From Akkermansiaceae bacterium UBA1506 (lineage in GTDB: Bacteria > Verrucomicrobiota > Verrucomicrobiia > Verrucomicrobiales > DEV007), in NCBI GenBank assembly GCA_002323995.1, contig DCQY01000036.1:267-63273 (forward strand): a stretch of 63,007 bases of DNA, written 5' to 3'. A program made the position numbers and the translations under genes. Positions 35,427-43,420 of this stretch are shown here, one piece after another. The notes under the pieces were generated by a model. That model saw nothing but the letters and a program-made list of their open reading frames with translations, made no database searches and was not told where the DNA came from. Numbering within the stretch: the first letter of the stretch is position 1; every line of letters begins with the position of its first letter.

Positions 35427-37304
35427 ATGCCCAAAAAACCGGAAAAGCAGGCTCCCATTCGGGCGATCGATATCGCCACAGCCTCCCCTGACGAACTGGC
35501 GGAACAGCGCAAAGCAGTCTTTCGCCGCCTCCTTGGCTATATCATGCCTTACCGCACCCGTCTTGCGTGGGGGATCTTCTTTGGGATCCTCGCCGGTGCG
35601 GTGAACGGATTTCTCGTTCTGGTCATCCGCGTGGTGCTGGAAGTCGTCGACACTTCGGAAAAAGTTGCCGAAGCTTACTATCCTTTCGAAGGGATGCCGA
35701 TTTTCAACGATTTCGCGATTCGTCCTCCATCGACCGATAACCCTTGGACCTTCGTGGCAGCGGTTTGCCTTAGCATCCCAGTGCTGCTGCTCCTTCGCGG
35801 TATCTTTCACTACCTCCATGCCTACTGCATGTTGTGGATTAATATGAAGGTGCTCTACCGCCTGCGGGATGAATCTTTCAGTGGTCTCATCCAACAATCC
35901 CTCTCTTTTTTTAACAAGGTGAAGCAGGGCGAACTGATCCAGACTGTCGCCAACCAGACTCGCACGACAGCGGATGCTAGCAGCCAACTGCTGAGCGGAT
36001 TCATCCAGCACCCCACTGGGATCCTTGCCATCGTCGTCATGATCGCCCTGATCGATCCACTCTACACTTTTGGTGCACTCGTGGTATTTCCCATCTGCAT
36101 TCTTCCAGTCGTCATGGTCAGCCGAAAAGTGCGGAAAGCAGGCGGGCGCGAAGAAAAGGAATCCGAGGGACTCATGGTAACGCTTCATGAGAGCTTCAGT
36201 GGTATTCGCCTCGTCAAAGCCCACGGGCGAGAAGAACACCAGAGCAAACGTTTCAACGTTGGTAACAAACAGATCACCAAATTTATTATTCGCTGGAGAA
36301 AAGCGATGGAGATTTCCAGCCCTTCCGTGGAAATTGTCGCTTCGCTGGGAATCTGTGTCGGGCTCATTTACGCCTGGCTTACCGACGTTCAACCTAAGGA
36401 TTTCATGGCCGTAAACCTTGGTTTAATCAGCCTCTATCCGCACGCCAAGGCACTGAGCCGGATCCAGGTTCAAGTTCAGAAGTGCTTCGTCGCCGCTCTC
36501 AAGGTTTTCGCCTACATCGATGCTGAACCCGAGGTAAAAGACAAAGCTGGTGCTGCCGAATTAAGAGAGTGCAGGGGCAACATTGATCTCGATGAAGTCT
36601 CTTTCGCCTATATCGAAGATCGTGCCGCTCTCAAAAACGTTTCGCTGAGTTTTGATGCCGGGAAACGCTATGCCCTTGTCGGACAAAGTGGTTCCGGCAA
36701 GTCAACTATCCTCTCGCTAATGATGCGTTTTTACGACACCGACTCTGGTGCCGTAAAAATCGACGGGCATGACATTCGCGATTACACTCAGTCTTCACTG
36801 CGGGATCAAATTGGACTCGTCAGCCAAGACACTTTCCTTTTTCACGACACGATCGAAAACAATATTCGTTATGGCCGATTGGATGCCAGCGATGAAGAGG
36901 TCCGCGGAGCAGCGCGGCTCGCTCACGCCGAGGAATTCATCGTCGATCAAGTCAACGGTTACGACTCGGTCATCGGCGACAAGGGCTGTAACCTGTCCGG
37001 CGGCCAACAGCAACGGCTCTCTATCGCTCGTGCCATTCTGCGCGATGCCCCTATCCTTTTTCTCGATGAAGCGACCTCCGCCCTCGACTCGGAATCAGAA
37101 AAAGCCATTCAAAAGGCCATCGAAGAGCTCTCGCGCGGTAAAACCGTCATCGCTATCGCGCACCGACTTTCTACGGTGCTTGACTCAGACGAGATCGTAG
37201 TGATGAAGGATGGAGGCGTTCTCGACGTTGCTCCTCATGATATTCTTCTTGAGCGCTGCGAAGAATACCAGCGACTTTATCGAATTCAGTTTGCTGAGGA
37301 TTAA
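35427..37304 (+). CDS. ABC exporter of the MsbA/multidrug type
   Basis: A fused half-transporter of about 625 aa: six membrane helices in the first 330 residues, then an ATPase domain with GQSGSGKST (Walker A), the NLSGGQQQRLS signature, LFLDEATSALD (Walker B plus catalytic Glu) and the switch His in IAHRLST. It works as a homodimer to export lipids or drugs; beside LPS genes, lipid A-core flipping like MsbA is plausible, though the substrate is not shown. The ATG at 35427 is preferred over a TTG at 35364. It is divergent from the NusG paralogue. Confidence 0.92.
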   Translation: MPKKPEKQAPIRAIDIATASPDELAEQRKAVFRRLLGYIMPYRTRLAWGIFFGILAGAVNGFLVLVIRVVLEVVDTSEKVAEAYYPFEGMPIFNDFAIRPPSTDNPWTFVAAVCLSIPVLLLLRGIFHYLHAYCMLWINMKVLYRLRDESFSGLIQQSLSFFNKVKQGELIQTVANQTRTTADASSQLLSGFIQHPTGILAIVVMIALIDPLYTFGALVVFPICILPVVMVSRKVRKAGGREEKESEGLMVTLHESFSGIRLVKAHGREEHQSKRFNVGNKQITKFIIRWRKAMEISSPSVEIVASLGICVGLIYAWLTDVQPKDFMAVNLGLISLYPHAKALSRIQVQVQKCFVAALKVFAYIDAEPEVKDKAGAAELRECRGNIDLDEVSFAYIEDRAALKNVSLSFDAGKRYALVGQSGSGKSTILSLMMRFYDTDSGAVKIDGHDIRDYTQSSLRDQIGLVSQDTFLFHDTIENNIRYGRLDASDEEVRGAARLAHAEEFIVDQVNGYDSVIGDKGCNLSGGQQQRLSIARAILRDAPILFLDEATSALDSESEKAIQKAIEELSRGKTVIAIAHRLSTVLDSDEIVVMKDGGVLDVAPHDILLERCEEYQRLYRIQFAED

Positions 37305-37355
37305 TTCTCCCTGTAAGCCTTTTGGTGGGTTCCCATTTCAATTACAGTCAGCACC

Positions 37356-38534
37356 ATGTCCTACTCATCCGGACCACCCCACAAGGGCGGCCATTTCCTT
37401 AATGTGGTGGTGGCCACAATGTTCCTTTTACTCTCGATCTGGAATCTTGTCGCTGATGCCCGCTTAACCACCCATCTCCTGCTGCAATCATCCTTCGCTC
37501 TTTTTTTTCTTTGGCTCTTTGTGTTGGCTTGGTTTCTTGGTGGACTGATCCTTGCATATTTCCCTAAGCGCGTCTTCATCACTGCCTTTGTGATCCTCAC
37601 TTTTCGCTCCTCGCTGGGTTGGCCCCTCTCGCTCGCCACCGGACTCGAAGCGGCCTGCCACGCCCTTAATTTCCTGCTCGTAGCTATTGCTGCCCTCTAC
37701 CTTGTCTGGTTGTTTCTGAGACCAACGCATTTCTACGGACGACCCTGGTTCCGCTGGCAGCATAGCGCCGTTTCCCTTGTCTCATGGATGGGAATCACCG
37801 CGCTCTCCTTTGTTACGGGGTTACTTGGTGTCGCTGCCACCGTGGATGAAATCTCTAGTGGCTTTGTTCAGATCACCCCCAGAGGTATCTTCTTTACCGA
37901 AAAAATCTTTCAAAAAGATGAGCATCGTGTCCATCTCATCGGATTGGCTCATATTGGCGAATCCGATTTCTACCGCGATCTCCAAAACGCCTTTAGGCAA
38001 CCAATCGATGGAGACCGACTGGTTCTTACGGAAGGGGTGACCGATGAGGGTAATATACTTCCGGCAGGATTTAAGTCGGGTAACACCTATGCAGGCTTCG
38101 CCAAACAACTTGGGCTCGAAGAGCAAAAGAGCTTTGCAGGTCAAGATGACGCAAACTCAGAAATAGGCGGCGCCGACCTTGGCGGCGTCACTTTCATGAA
38201 TGCCGATATCGATATCTCAGAGCTCAAGCCCATGCATCTCAATCTACTTATTACCCTACTTGAAACCATGGAATCGGGAAACCTGATCGAGAGCTTAATC
38301 GCCTCTTCCAGCATCCAGATTTCCTCTGAAGAGATGGAGGACTTTCTTCTCGAAGGCCTAATCGGTCAACGTAACGAACATCTCATGACCGTGTTCAAAA
38401 CCGTGCATCCTGACTTCGAAGAGATCCACATTCCTTGGGGTGCTGCTCACCTTCCCGATCTCGAACGCCGCTTCTTATCGGAAGGCTTCTCACTGATGTC
38501 CAAAAAGAGGCGGCTAGGTATCAGGTTTCATTAA
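37356..38534 (+). CDS. Membrane protein with TraB/TIKI-like domain
   Basis: A 392-aa protein with four to five hydrophobic segments in the first 170 residues, then a soluble domain. The domain carries motifs like those of the TraB/PrgY/TIKI family: GLAHIGES (GxxH), LTEGVTDE, RNEHLMTVF and WGAAHLPDLERRF. TIKI members are metalloproteases, and other members interfere with peptide pheromone or secreted factors. The match is by motif pattern only. The N-terminal membrane bundle fused to the domain is unusual. It follows the exporter gene by 51 bp and may be co-transcribed. Confidence 0.65.
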   Translation: MSYSSGPPHKGGHFLNVVVATMFLLLSIWNLVADARLTTHLLLQSSFALFFLWLFVLAWFLGGLILAYFPKRVFITAFVILTFRSSLGWPLSLATGLEAACHALNFLLVAIAALYLVWLFLRPTHFYGRPWFRWQHSAVSLVSWMGITALSFVTGLLGVAATVDEISSGFVQITPRGIFFTEKIFQKDEHRVHLIGLAHIGESDFYRDLQNAFRQPIDGDRLVLTEGVTDEGNILPAGFKSGNTYAGFAKQLGLEEQKSFAGQDDANSEIGGADLGGVTFMNADIDISELKPMHLNLLITLLETMESGNLIESLIASSSIQISSEEMEDFLLEGLIGQRNEHLMTVFKTVHPDFEEIHIPWGAAHLPDLERRFLSEGFSLMSKKRRLGIRFH

Positions 38535-38604
38535 GCATGAGACAGGTAGAAGCGGTTGAATAGATTCCCTTTAATCGAGATGGAAGGTTGAAAGACCTTT
38601 CCGC

Positions 38605-38793
38605 TTAAAAACTACCCTTGTCGCGCCTAATCCCGTAAACATTTGCCAAGATCATGGCGACGGTTGCTCGCGGTATAGATGCCTTCGGTAACTTCAGAAA
38701 AACCCTCTTGGCGACGCCCTTAAATGAGATTGATTTTAATGCGCGGATCGGAGCCTCACGTACTTTTTCGGCAGCACCAGGCCTCTCATTCAT
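38605..38793 (-). CDS. Possible 62-aa basic small protein
   Basis: A minus-strand frame from an ATG at 38793 gives a basic protein (MNERPGAAEKV...GIRRDKGSF) downstream of the PfkB kinase gene. The same frame continues upstream inside the kinase gene, which lowers confidence because it may be a shadow. It has no motif I recognise and no ribosome binding site. Confidence 0.2.
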   Translation of the reverse strand: MNERPGAAEKVREAPIRALKSISFKGVAKRVFLKLPKASIPRATVAMILANVYGIRRDKGSF

Positions 38794-38821
38794 CACCGGT
38801 CGCGAAACGTAGATCTTTGAA

Positions 38822-39751
38822 TCAATACTCGGCAAGGACGCGTTCCACTTCAGAAATCGTCGGAAGGTGTCCACGCCCTCCGAGCGCCGAGGCATTATAC
38901 GCCGCAGCAGCACTCGCGAGGCTGGCGCATTTTTTCCAAGAATCCCCGCGATTTGCGGCAAATAAAAACGCCCCGTGGAAAACATCTCCGCAGCCCGTGG
39001 TATCAACCACAGAATCAACGGAATAAGCAGTTTGGTGAAAATCATTTCCTTCTGCATCAAGAAACCAGCTGCCTAATTCTCCATCGGTGATTCCTACGAC
39101 TGAGGCATCCCATTGAGCCAACGCTTCCAACTGGGCATCGCATTCACTTGATCCCGAAAGTTTCTCAGCGAAGTCAGAAGCCACAACGAGGATGTCAACG
39201 AGTGGTAGCAACTGTAGGAACTTCTCATCGAATCGATGGGCTCCACCATCAAACGAGACTCGCCCACCCTTTTCACGGACAAGGCGAGCTGCATCAATGC
39301 AGGCGGGCCAATGCCGACCATTCAAATGGAGAATAGAGCAATGCTCCAACGCCTCTACCGGCAATTCATCTTCCACCAGGGGCGTGAAGTCTCCCGCACG
39401 AAAGACGACATGACGTTCGCCATCACTTTTCCTCACTAACACTGTGCCTAAACTACTGCGACAGCCTCGCTCAAGTTTTAGGTGACAGGTTGAGACACCG
39501 AAGTCACGGTAATCATCCCGAATCAATTCCCCGACCCAGTCCAAACCAATGCGGTCAATGATACCCACCTTTGCTCCGAGCCGAGAGGCTGCGCACAGTG
39601 CAGTTGGCACCGGGCCACCGCCCATCATCGCCGATTCAACAATTTCGGTCACGCCGGACGCTTCCGGAAAGGCGTCGACCATCAGGACCGAGTCCATCAT
39701 GGACATCCCCAGTCCGAGGATTTCCAGTTGATGGCTCGAAATCGCCGACAT
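38822..39751 (-). CDS. PfkB-family sugar kinase
   Basis: A 309-aa ribokinase-like kinase. The N-terminal GGGPVPTALCAASRLG is the substrate-lid glycine motif, and DTTGCGDVFHGAF has the catalytic Asp in GCGD. Related enzymes include ketohexokinase-like and sulfofructose kinases; the specificity cannot be told from sequence. The ATG overlaps the stop of the upstream hydrolase gene by one base (TGATG at 39749-39753), so the two are co-translated. Confidence 0.88.
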   Translation of the reverse strand: MSAISSHQLEILGLGMSMMDSVLMVDAFPEASGVTEIVESAMMGGGPVPTALCAASRLGAKVGIIDRIGLDWVGELIRDDYRDFGVSTCHLKLERGCRSSLGTVLVRKSDGERHVVFRAGDFTPLVEDELPVEALEHCSILHLNGRHWPACIDAARLVREKGGRVSFDGGAHRFDEKFLQLLPLVDILVVASDFAEKLSGSSECDAQLEALAQWDASVVGITDGELGSWFLDAEGNDFHQTAYSVDSVVDTTGCGDVFHGAFLFAANRGDSWKKCASLASAAAAYNASALGGRGHLPTISEVERVLAEY

Positions 39752-40485
39752 CAGCTGTGGTGAGTCTTCAGCCAGGAGATCACAGCTTCAGTCATCTGGC
39801 CCTCGGCGTCACCACTAAAGACATGATTAGCACCTTCAAGGATCACCAGTTCCTTCGGTTCATAAGCTGCCGCATACATTTCCCGACCTTCTTCCACAGG
39901 AACGACGTCGTCTTTATCGCCGTGCACGAGCAACCATGGCACTTCAATCTTTTCAGTCTTATTGACTAGAGTATTGATCTTAACCATATCATCGACATAG
40001 GTCTTGGAAAGCGGACAACCTTCTTCTCCCCACATATTCCCCTTGCCGGGAGTGACATCGCCAAACTCAGTTTCACAGAATTTCTTGGTGTGCGCCATAC
40101 CAGCAAGGGAGATAAGCAGTTCGATGCGCTCGTCCTTAGCTGCCGCCAAAACACCAACAGCACCACCCATACTGTGCCCAACATAGCAAATGCGGTGATA
40201 ACCTTCATTCTCGGCTGCATCGACAATCGCCTTCAGGTCTTTCACCTCCTTCGAAATAGTGCAGGCTTCAAACTTGCCCTCAGAGTTGCCATTGCCAGCA
40301 AAGGAAAATCGAAGGGCATTGAATCCGGTATCAGCAAGCGACTCAGCCAATGCAATCGCCCAAGGTCGATCCTTATTGCCAGTAACACCGTGACCGATAA
40401 TCACGAGCAATGATGAGTCAGTAGGATCCCCGTGAAACTCGTAATCGAGAATTTCCTTGGAAGAGTTGAGGATTTCAAAATGCAT
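39751..40485 (-). CDS. Alpha/beta hydrolase
   Basis: A 244-aa serine hydrolase of the dienelactone-hydrolase/2-acylglycerol lipase-like group. The nucleophile elbow is GHSMGG (about residue 95), the catalytic Asp is in VHGDKDDVVP, and the His in GANHVFSG. VIGHGVTGNKDRPW is the oxyanion-hole region. The ATG at 40485 is preferred over a TTG at 40494. It is translationally coupled to the PfkB kinase, but the shared pathway is not evident. Confidence 0.9.
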   Translation of the reverse strand: MHFEILNSSKEILDYEFHGDPTDSSLLVIIGHGVTGNKDRPWAIALAESLADTGFNALRFSFAGNGNSEGKFEACTISKEVKDLKAIVDAAENEGYHRICYVGHSMGGAVGVLAAAKDERIELLISLAGMAHTKKFCETEFGDVTPGKGNMWGEEGCPLSKTYVDDMVKINTLVNKTEKIEVPWLLVHGDKDDVVPVEEGREMYAAAYEPKELVILEGANHVFSGDAEGQMTEAVISWLKTHHS

Positions 40486-40517
40486 AGAAAACAAAGGGTA
40501 AAAGGTCAGTAAACTGA

Positions 40518-40820
40518 TTAAAACTGGGTATCAAACACACGCACCTCTTTGAACCACTGGCTGAACTTTTCAACAAAAACCTCATGCTCCGGGTGGATCT
40601 GGTAGGCATTGTGTCTTTCAATATCTTCGAATTCCAGAACCAGTGCGTAGTCGAAGCTATTGTGAGTAACCGCGCGCTCCGGCGTTCCAGCGGCGCGACC
40701 AAAGCTTCCTGCGGATACTACATCTATTTCGAAAAGTGCCCTAAGGCCTCCCTCAAAGGCAACTGCATCGTCTTCGCTAAGCGAGTCATCAAGCCAGAAA
40801 TAGACACTATGTCGAATCAT
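40518..40820 (-). CDS. Dabb-domain protein
   Basis: A 100-aa stress-responsive alpha/beta-barrel (Dabb, dimeric ferredoxin-like) protein: MIRHSVYFWLDD at the start, DYALVLEFEDIERHNAYQIHPEHEVFVEKF at the end, the usual signature. Dabb proteins are often small catalysts or ligand-binding dimers with no assigned function. It is 32 nt upstream of the hydrolase, in the same run. Confidence 0.88.
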   Translation of the reverse strand: MIRHSVYFWLDDSLSEDDAVAFEGGLRALFEIDVVSAGSFGRAAGTPERAVTHNSFDYALVLEFEDIERHNAYQIHPEHEVFVEKFSQWFKEVRVFDTQF

Positions 40821-40909
40821 GATGCGGAGCCTAGATTAGCGACTTGGCAATATCAACCGGCGACTCGCTAACTGATAAATTTTTTGCGCAACAGCCGCGT
40901 CGGGTTTTT

Positions 40910-42073
40910 TTAGCTTCCACCCTGCAAGACTGCCTGGATGTGGGGCGTGTAAAGGTCGGGCTCAAGGAGGAACGAATCATGGCCCTTATCGGAGTGAACT
41001 GTCAGGTAAAGGTGAGACACCTTTGCGGCCTTGAGTTGGCGAACCAATGCGGCTTGCTCCTCTGGATAAAAGCAGTAATCCTCATCGATACTAAAGACAA
41101 GGTATTGATGTTCAGCCTCGTGGGAACGCGAGAGAAGATCCACCGGATCAACCGCATCCCCCTCTGAGACGGGATCGTGACGGCTCCACATTTCGCAGAT
41201 GCGAAGGTAAGTGTTTGCGTCGAAACGATCCGTAAATTTCTTTCCTTGATGAAGCATGTAACTCTCCACGTGATCGTGTGCCCGATACCATGAAAAACGA
41301 TCCTCAGGCTGAACGACATCCTTGCTTGCGCGACGTTCAATCGCATTAAGGTGCACGAAGGTTTTGTGGCTGATCATGCGTGCTAACCCAAGCCCGGTTT
41401 CCGGCGCACCAGTTTCGTAATACTCACCGGATTGAAATTTAGGATCATTTTCGATCGCCAGTATCTGCTCCAGAAGGATGATCCGATTCAATACCGTAGT
41501 GCGGACGCCGGTCGCAATCGGAATGACGACTCGAACCCGTTCAGGAAAGCTGGTCGCAAAGTTTATGGCACAGAGCCCTCCTGTCGAAGGCCCCACTACT
41601 GCCAATAGTTGGCTAATACCAAGAGCATCAAGCAATAGTGTCTGGCTCCGCGCAATATCGCTCACGGCCACGCGAGGAAACGTGGACCCGTAGGGTTTTT
41701 GCGTTTCCGGATTGATTGTCGATGGGCCGGTCGATCCATAACATCCGCCCAGATAGTTCGCGCAGATAACGAAATACTTTTCGGTGTCGAGGGCTTTTCC
41801 AGGTCCGATGAATAGCTCCCACCAACCGCTGGTGCATTCCTGAGTCCAAAAAGCATTACCCTCTACCTCAGGATTGTGTCCGGCCGCGTGCTGGCTTCCT
41901 GAAAAGGCATGGAAGAGCAGGATTGCATTTGATTTCTCCCTATTTAAAGTGCCGTAAGTTTCATAGGCGATCGTGACATGGTCCAGAGTCTTGCCACTCC
42001 GAAACTCAAAGGGAGTCGCGGGAGTAGCAATTACTTGGAAGTGGGTTTCAACCTGTTGCAGTTCACTCATCAA
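40910..42073 (-). CDS. metX: Homoserine O-acetyltransferase
   Basis: Acylates homoserine with acetyl-CoA at the start of methionine synthesis. The 387-aa alpha/beta-hydrolase-fold protein has its Ser nucleophile in GPSTGG (usual GGSMGG), the Asp in SIDEDYCFYP and the His in SDKGHDSFL. NYLGGCYGSTGPSTINP is the family's substrate loop. The changed nucleophile elbow lets a succinyl- or serine-acyl variant remain possible. No metY or metC neighbour is present. Confidence 0.88.
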   Translation of the reverse strand: MMSELQQVETHFQVIATPATPFEFRSGKTLDHVTIAYETYGTLNREKSNAILLFHAFSGSQHAAGHNPEVEGNAFWTQECTSGWWELFIGPGKALDTEKYFVICANYLGGCYGSTGPSTINPETQKPYGSTFPRVAVSDIARSQTLLLDALGISQLLAVVGPSTGGLCAINFATSFPERVRVVIPIATGVRTTVLNRIILLEQILAIENDPKFQSGEYYETGAPETGLGLARMISHKTFVHLNAIERRASKDVVQPEDRFSWYRAHDHVESYMLHQGKKFTDRFDANTYLRICEMWSRHDPVSEGDAVDPVDLLSRSHEAEHQYLVFSIDEDYCFYPEEQAALVRQLKAAKVSHLYLTVHSDKGHDSFLLEPDLYTPHIQAVLQGGS

Positions 42074-42209
42074 AAATCCGGGCGGGCAGAAAAGTTAAAC
42101 CTGATTCTTATTTCCTGCCAATAGTTTAGATGTCATAAGGTATGGGCCGCAAGAACCAGATTTCGGCTCAATCAACCCATGGCTTGCCCGTCGCCCAGCT
42201 TGGGACATA

Positions 42210-42845
42210 ATGAACAACGTGAGTTTGCTTGATCAAATTTTTTCCCAACTGCCCGATACCCCTGATTCCGATGATGGTCACATCCGGCTTGTCGTCGGTC
42301 TCGGTAATCCTGGACCGGATTATGACGCGACCCGCCACAATATTGGTTTTGAACTCGTCAACAAATTGGCAAAAGCAAGGGACTTGAATTGGAAAAGAGA
42401 TCGAAAGTTCCGCGCCAAAATCGCTTCTGTAACCTCCTCACTCGTGCTGGCCAAACCGATAACCTACATGAACCTAAGCGGTAACGCGGTGGCTCGACTT
42501 GCCCGATTCCACAAGCTTGGAGCAGACCAGATTCTCGCCGTCTACGACGACGTTGACCTGCCCCTCGGTCGTCTTCGCTTCCGTGCCAGTGGATCGGCAG
42601 GTGGCCACAACGGCATCAAATCCATCATCGAATGCCTCGGGACTGACGCTTTTCCCCGATTGAAGATTGGAATCGGCTCCGCCGGTGGGCAAGAGGCTAT
42701 GGTAGGACACGTTTTAGGCCGATTTAATGAAGAAGAATGGGACAAAATGCAAAAAGTCCTAGCCATTGCTGTAGATGGAGTAAATTGTGCGCTTTCCGAC
42801 GGGTTGGACGCGGCCATGAACCAGTTCAACCGGCGGACTGAATAA
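42210..42845 (+). CDS. pth: Peptidyl-tRNA hydrolase
   Basis: Releases tRNA from prematurely dropped peptidyl-tRNA. The 211 aa carry the family core after a 24-residue N-terminal extension: LVVGLGNPGPDYDATRHNIGF (with catalytic His43), YDDVDLPLG (catalytic Asp) and GSAGGHNGIKSI. The ATG at 42210 is the first in frame. It is followed 49 bp later by rpsF, a gene pair seen in many bacteria. Confidence 0.94.
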   Translation: MNNVSLLDQIFSQLPDTPDSDDGHIRLVVGLGNPGPDYDATRHNIGFELVNKLAKARDLNWKRDRKFRAKIASVTSSLVLAKPITYMNLSGNAVARLARFHKLGADQILAVYDDVDLPLGRLRFRASGSAGGHNGIKSIIECLGTDAFPRLKIGIGSAGGQEAMVGHVLGRFNEEEWDKMQKVLAIAVDGVNCALSDGLDAAMNQFNRRTE

Positions 42846-42894
42846 AGCGAAAATCGCGAAACCTAACCGTCGGATTATCAATTAGATACAGTTC

Positions 42895-43182
42895 ATGAAA
42901 CGTAAGTACGAAGGAGTCTATGTCCTAAAAATGCAGGGACAAGAAGAAGGCGTCGAAGAAATGGTGGGAAGCATCACCAACGAGCTCGAGTCCAGTGGCG
43001 CTGCTCTCGAGCAAATCGATCGCCTTGGCCGCAGGGAATTTGCCAATACTAATCACGCGAAACAAAGCCACGGCTACTACGTTCAGTTCCAGTTCGAAGC
43101 TGAGCCTTCTGCTATCGAAAATGTTGAAGCACGCCTGAAGCTTAATGATCAGGTGATGCTGCAGCACTACCGCCGCATTTAA
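42895..43182 (+). CDS. rpsF: 30S ribosomal protein bS6
   Basis: A 95-aa small-subunit protein that binds bS18 and 16S rRNA. The start (KYEGVYVLK) and ALEQIDRLGRREFA, then YYVQFQFEAEPSAIENVEARLKLNDQVMLQHYRRI match the ferredoxin-like S6 fold. rpsR and ssb, its usual partners, do not follow; a terminator does. The gene follows pth. Confidence 0.93.
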   Translation: MKRKYEGVYVLKMQGQEEGVEEMVGSITNELESSGAALEQIDRLGRREFANTNHAKQSHGYYVQFQFEAEPSAIENVEARLKLNDQVMLQHYRRI

Positions 43183-43248
43183 CCGCCTGGTTCTCCGGAC
43201 GGCTCTGACGAAGACGTGAATCTTGGTGATCTCCCGGTCTTTCGTCGC

Positions 43249-43286
43249 AAACCTCCTCAGGTTTTCTTCCCTTTGGAGGTTTTTTT
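43249..43286 (+). terminator. Likely terminator after rpsF
   Basis: The 8-bp inverted repeat AAACCTCC / GGAGGTTT (43249-43256 and 43275-43282), with an 18-nt loop, runs into seven T residues. The long loop makes it weaker than the others here. Confidence 0.6.
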
Positions 43287-43420
43287 GGCGACAGGATGGA
43301 AAAACGAGACCATATTTCCCGCCCTAATTTCTCTTATCTGACGGACGCTTCCCGCCGTCGATTCCCCTCTTTCCGAGCCACAGGCCAACCATTTCAAACC
43401 GATTTTTCTCCTGTCCGTTT

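Noticed and set aside
35418..36392. 324-aa minus-strand frame inside the exporter gene
   Set aside because: Lies entirely within the exporter, whose motifs are intact; composition (His/Asp-rich) is that of a shadow frame.
40860..40912. Possible terminator after metX
   Set aside because: A GC stretch and T runs are present but no self-complementary stem of useful length could be drawn.
42074..42209. Possible SAM riboswitch before metX
   Set aside because: The 136-bp leader lacks the conserved SAM-I or SAM-II core elements.
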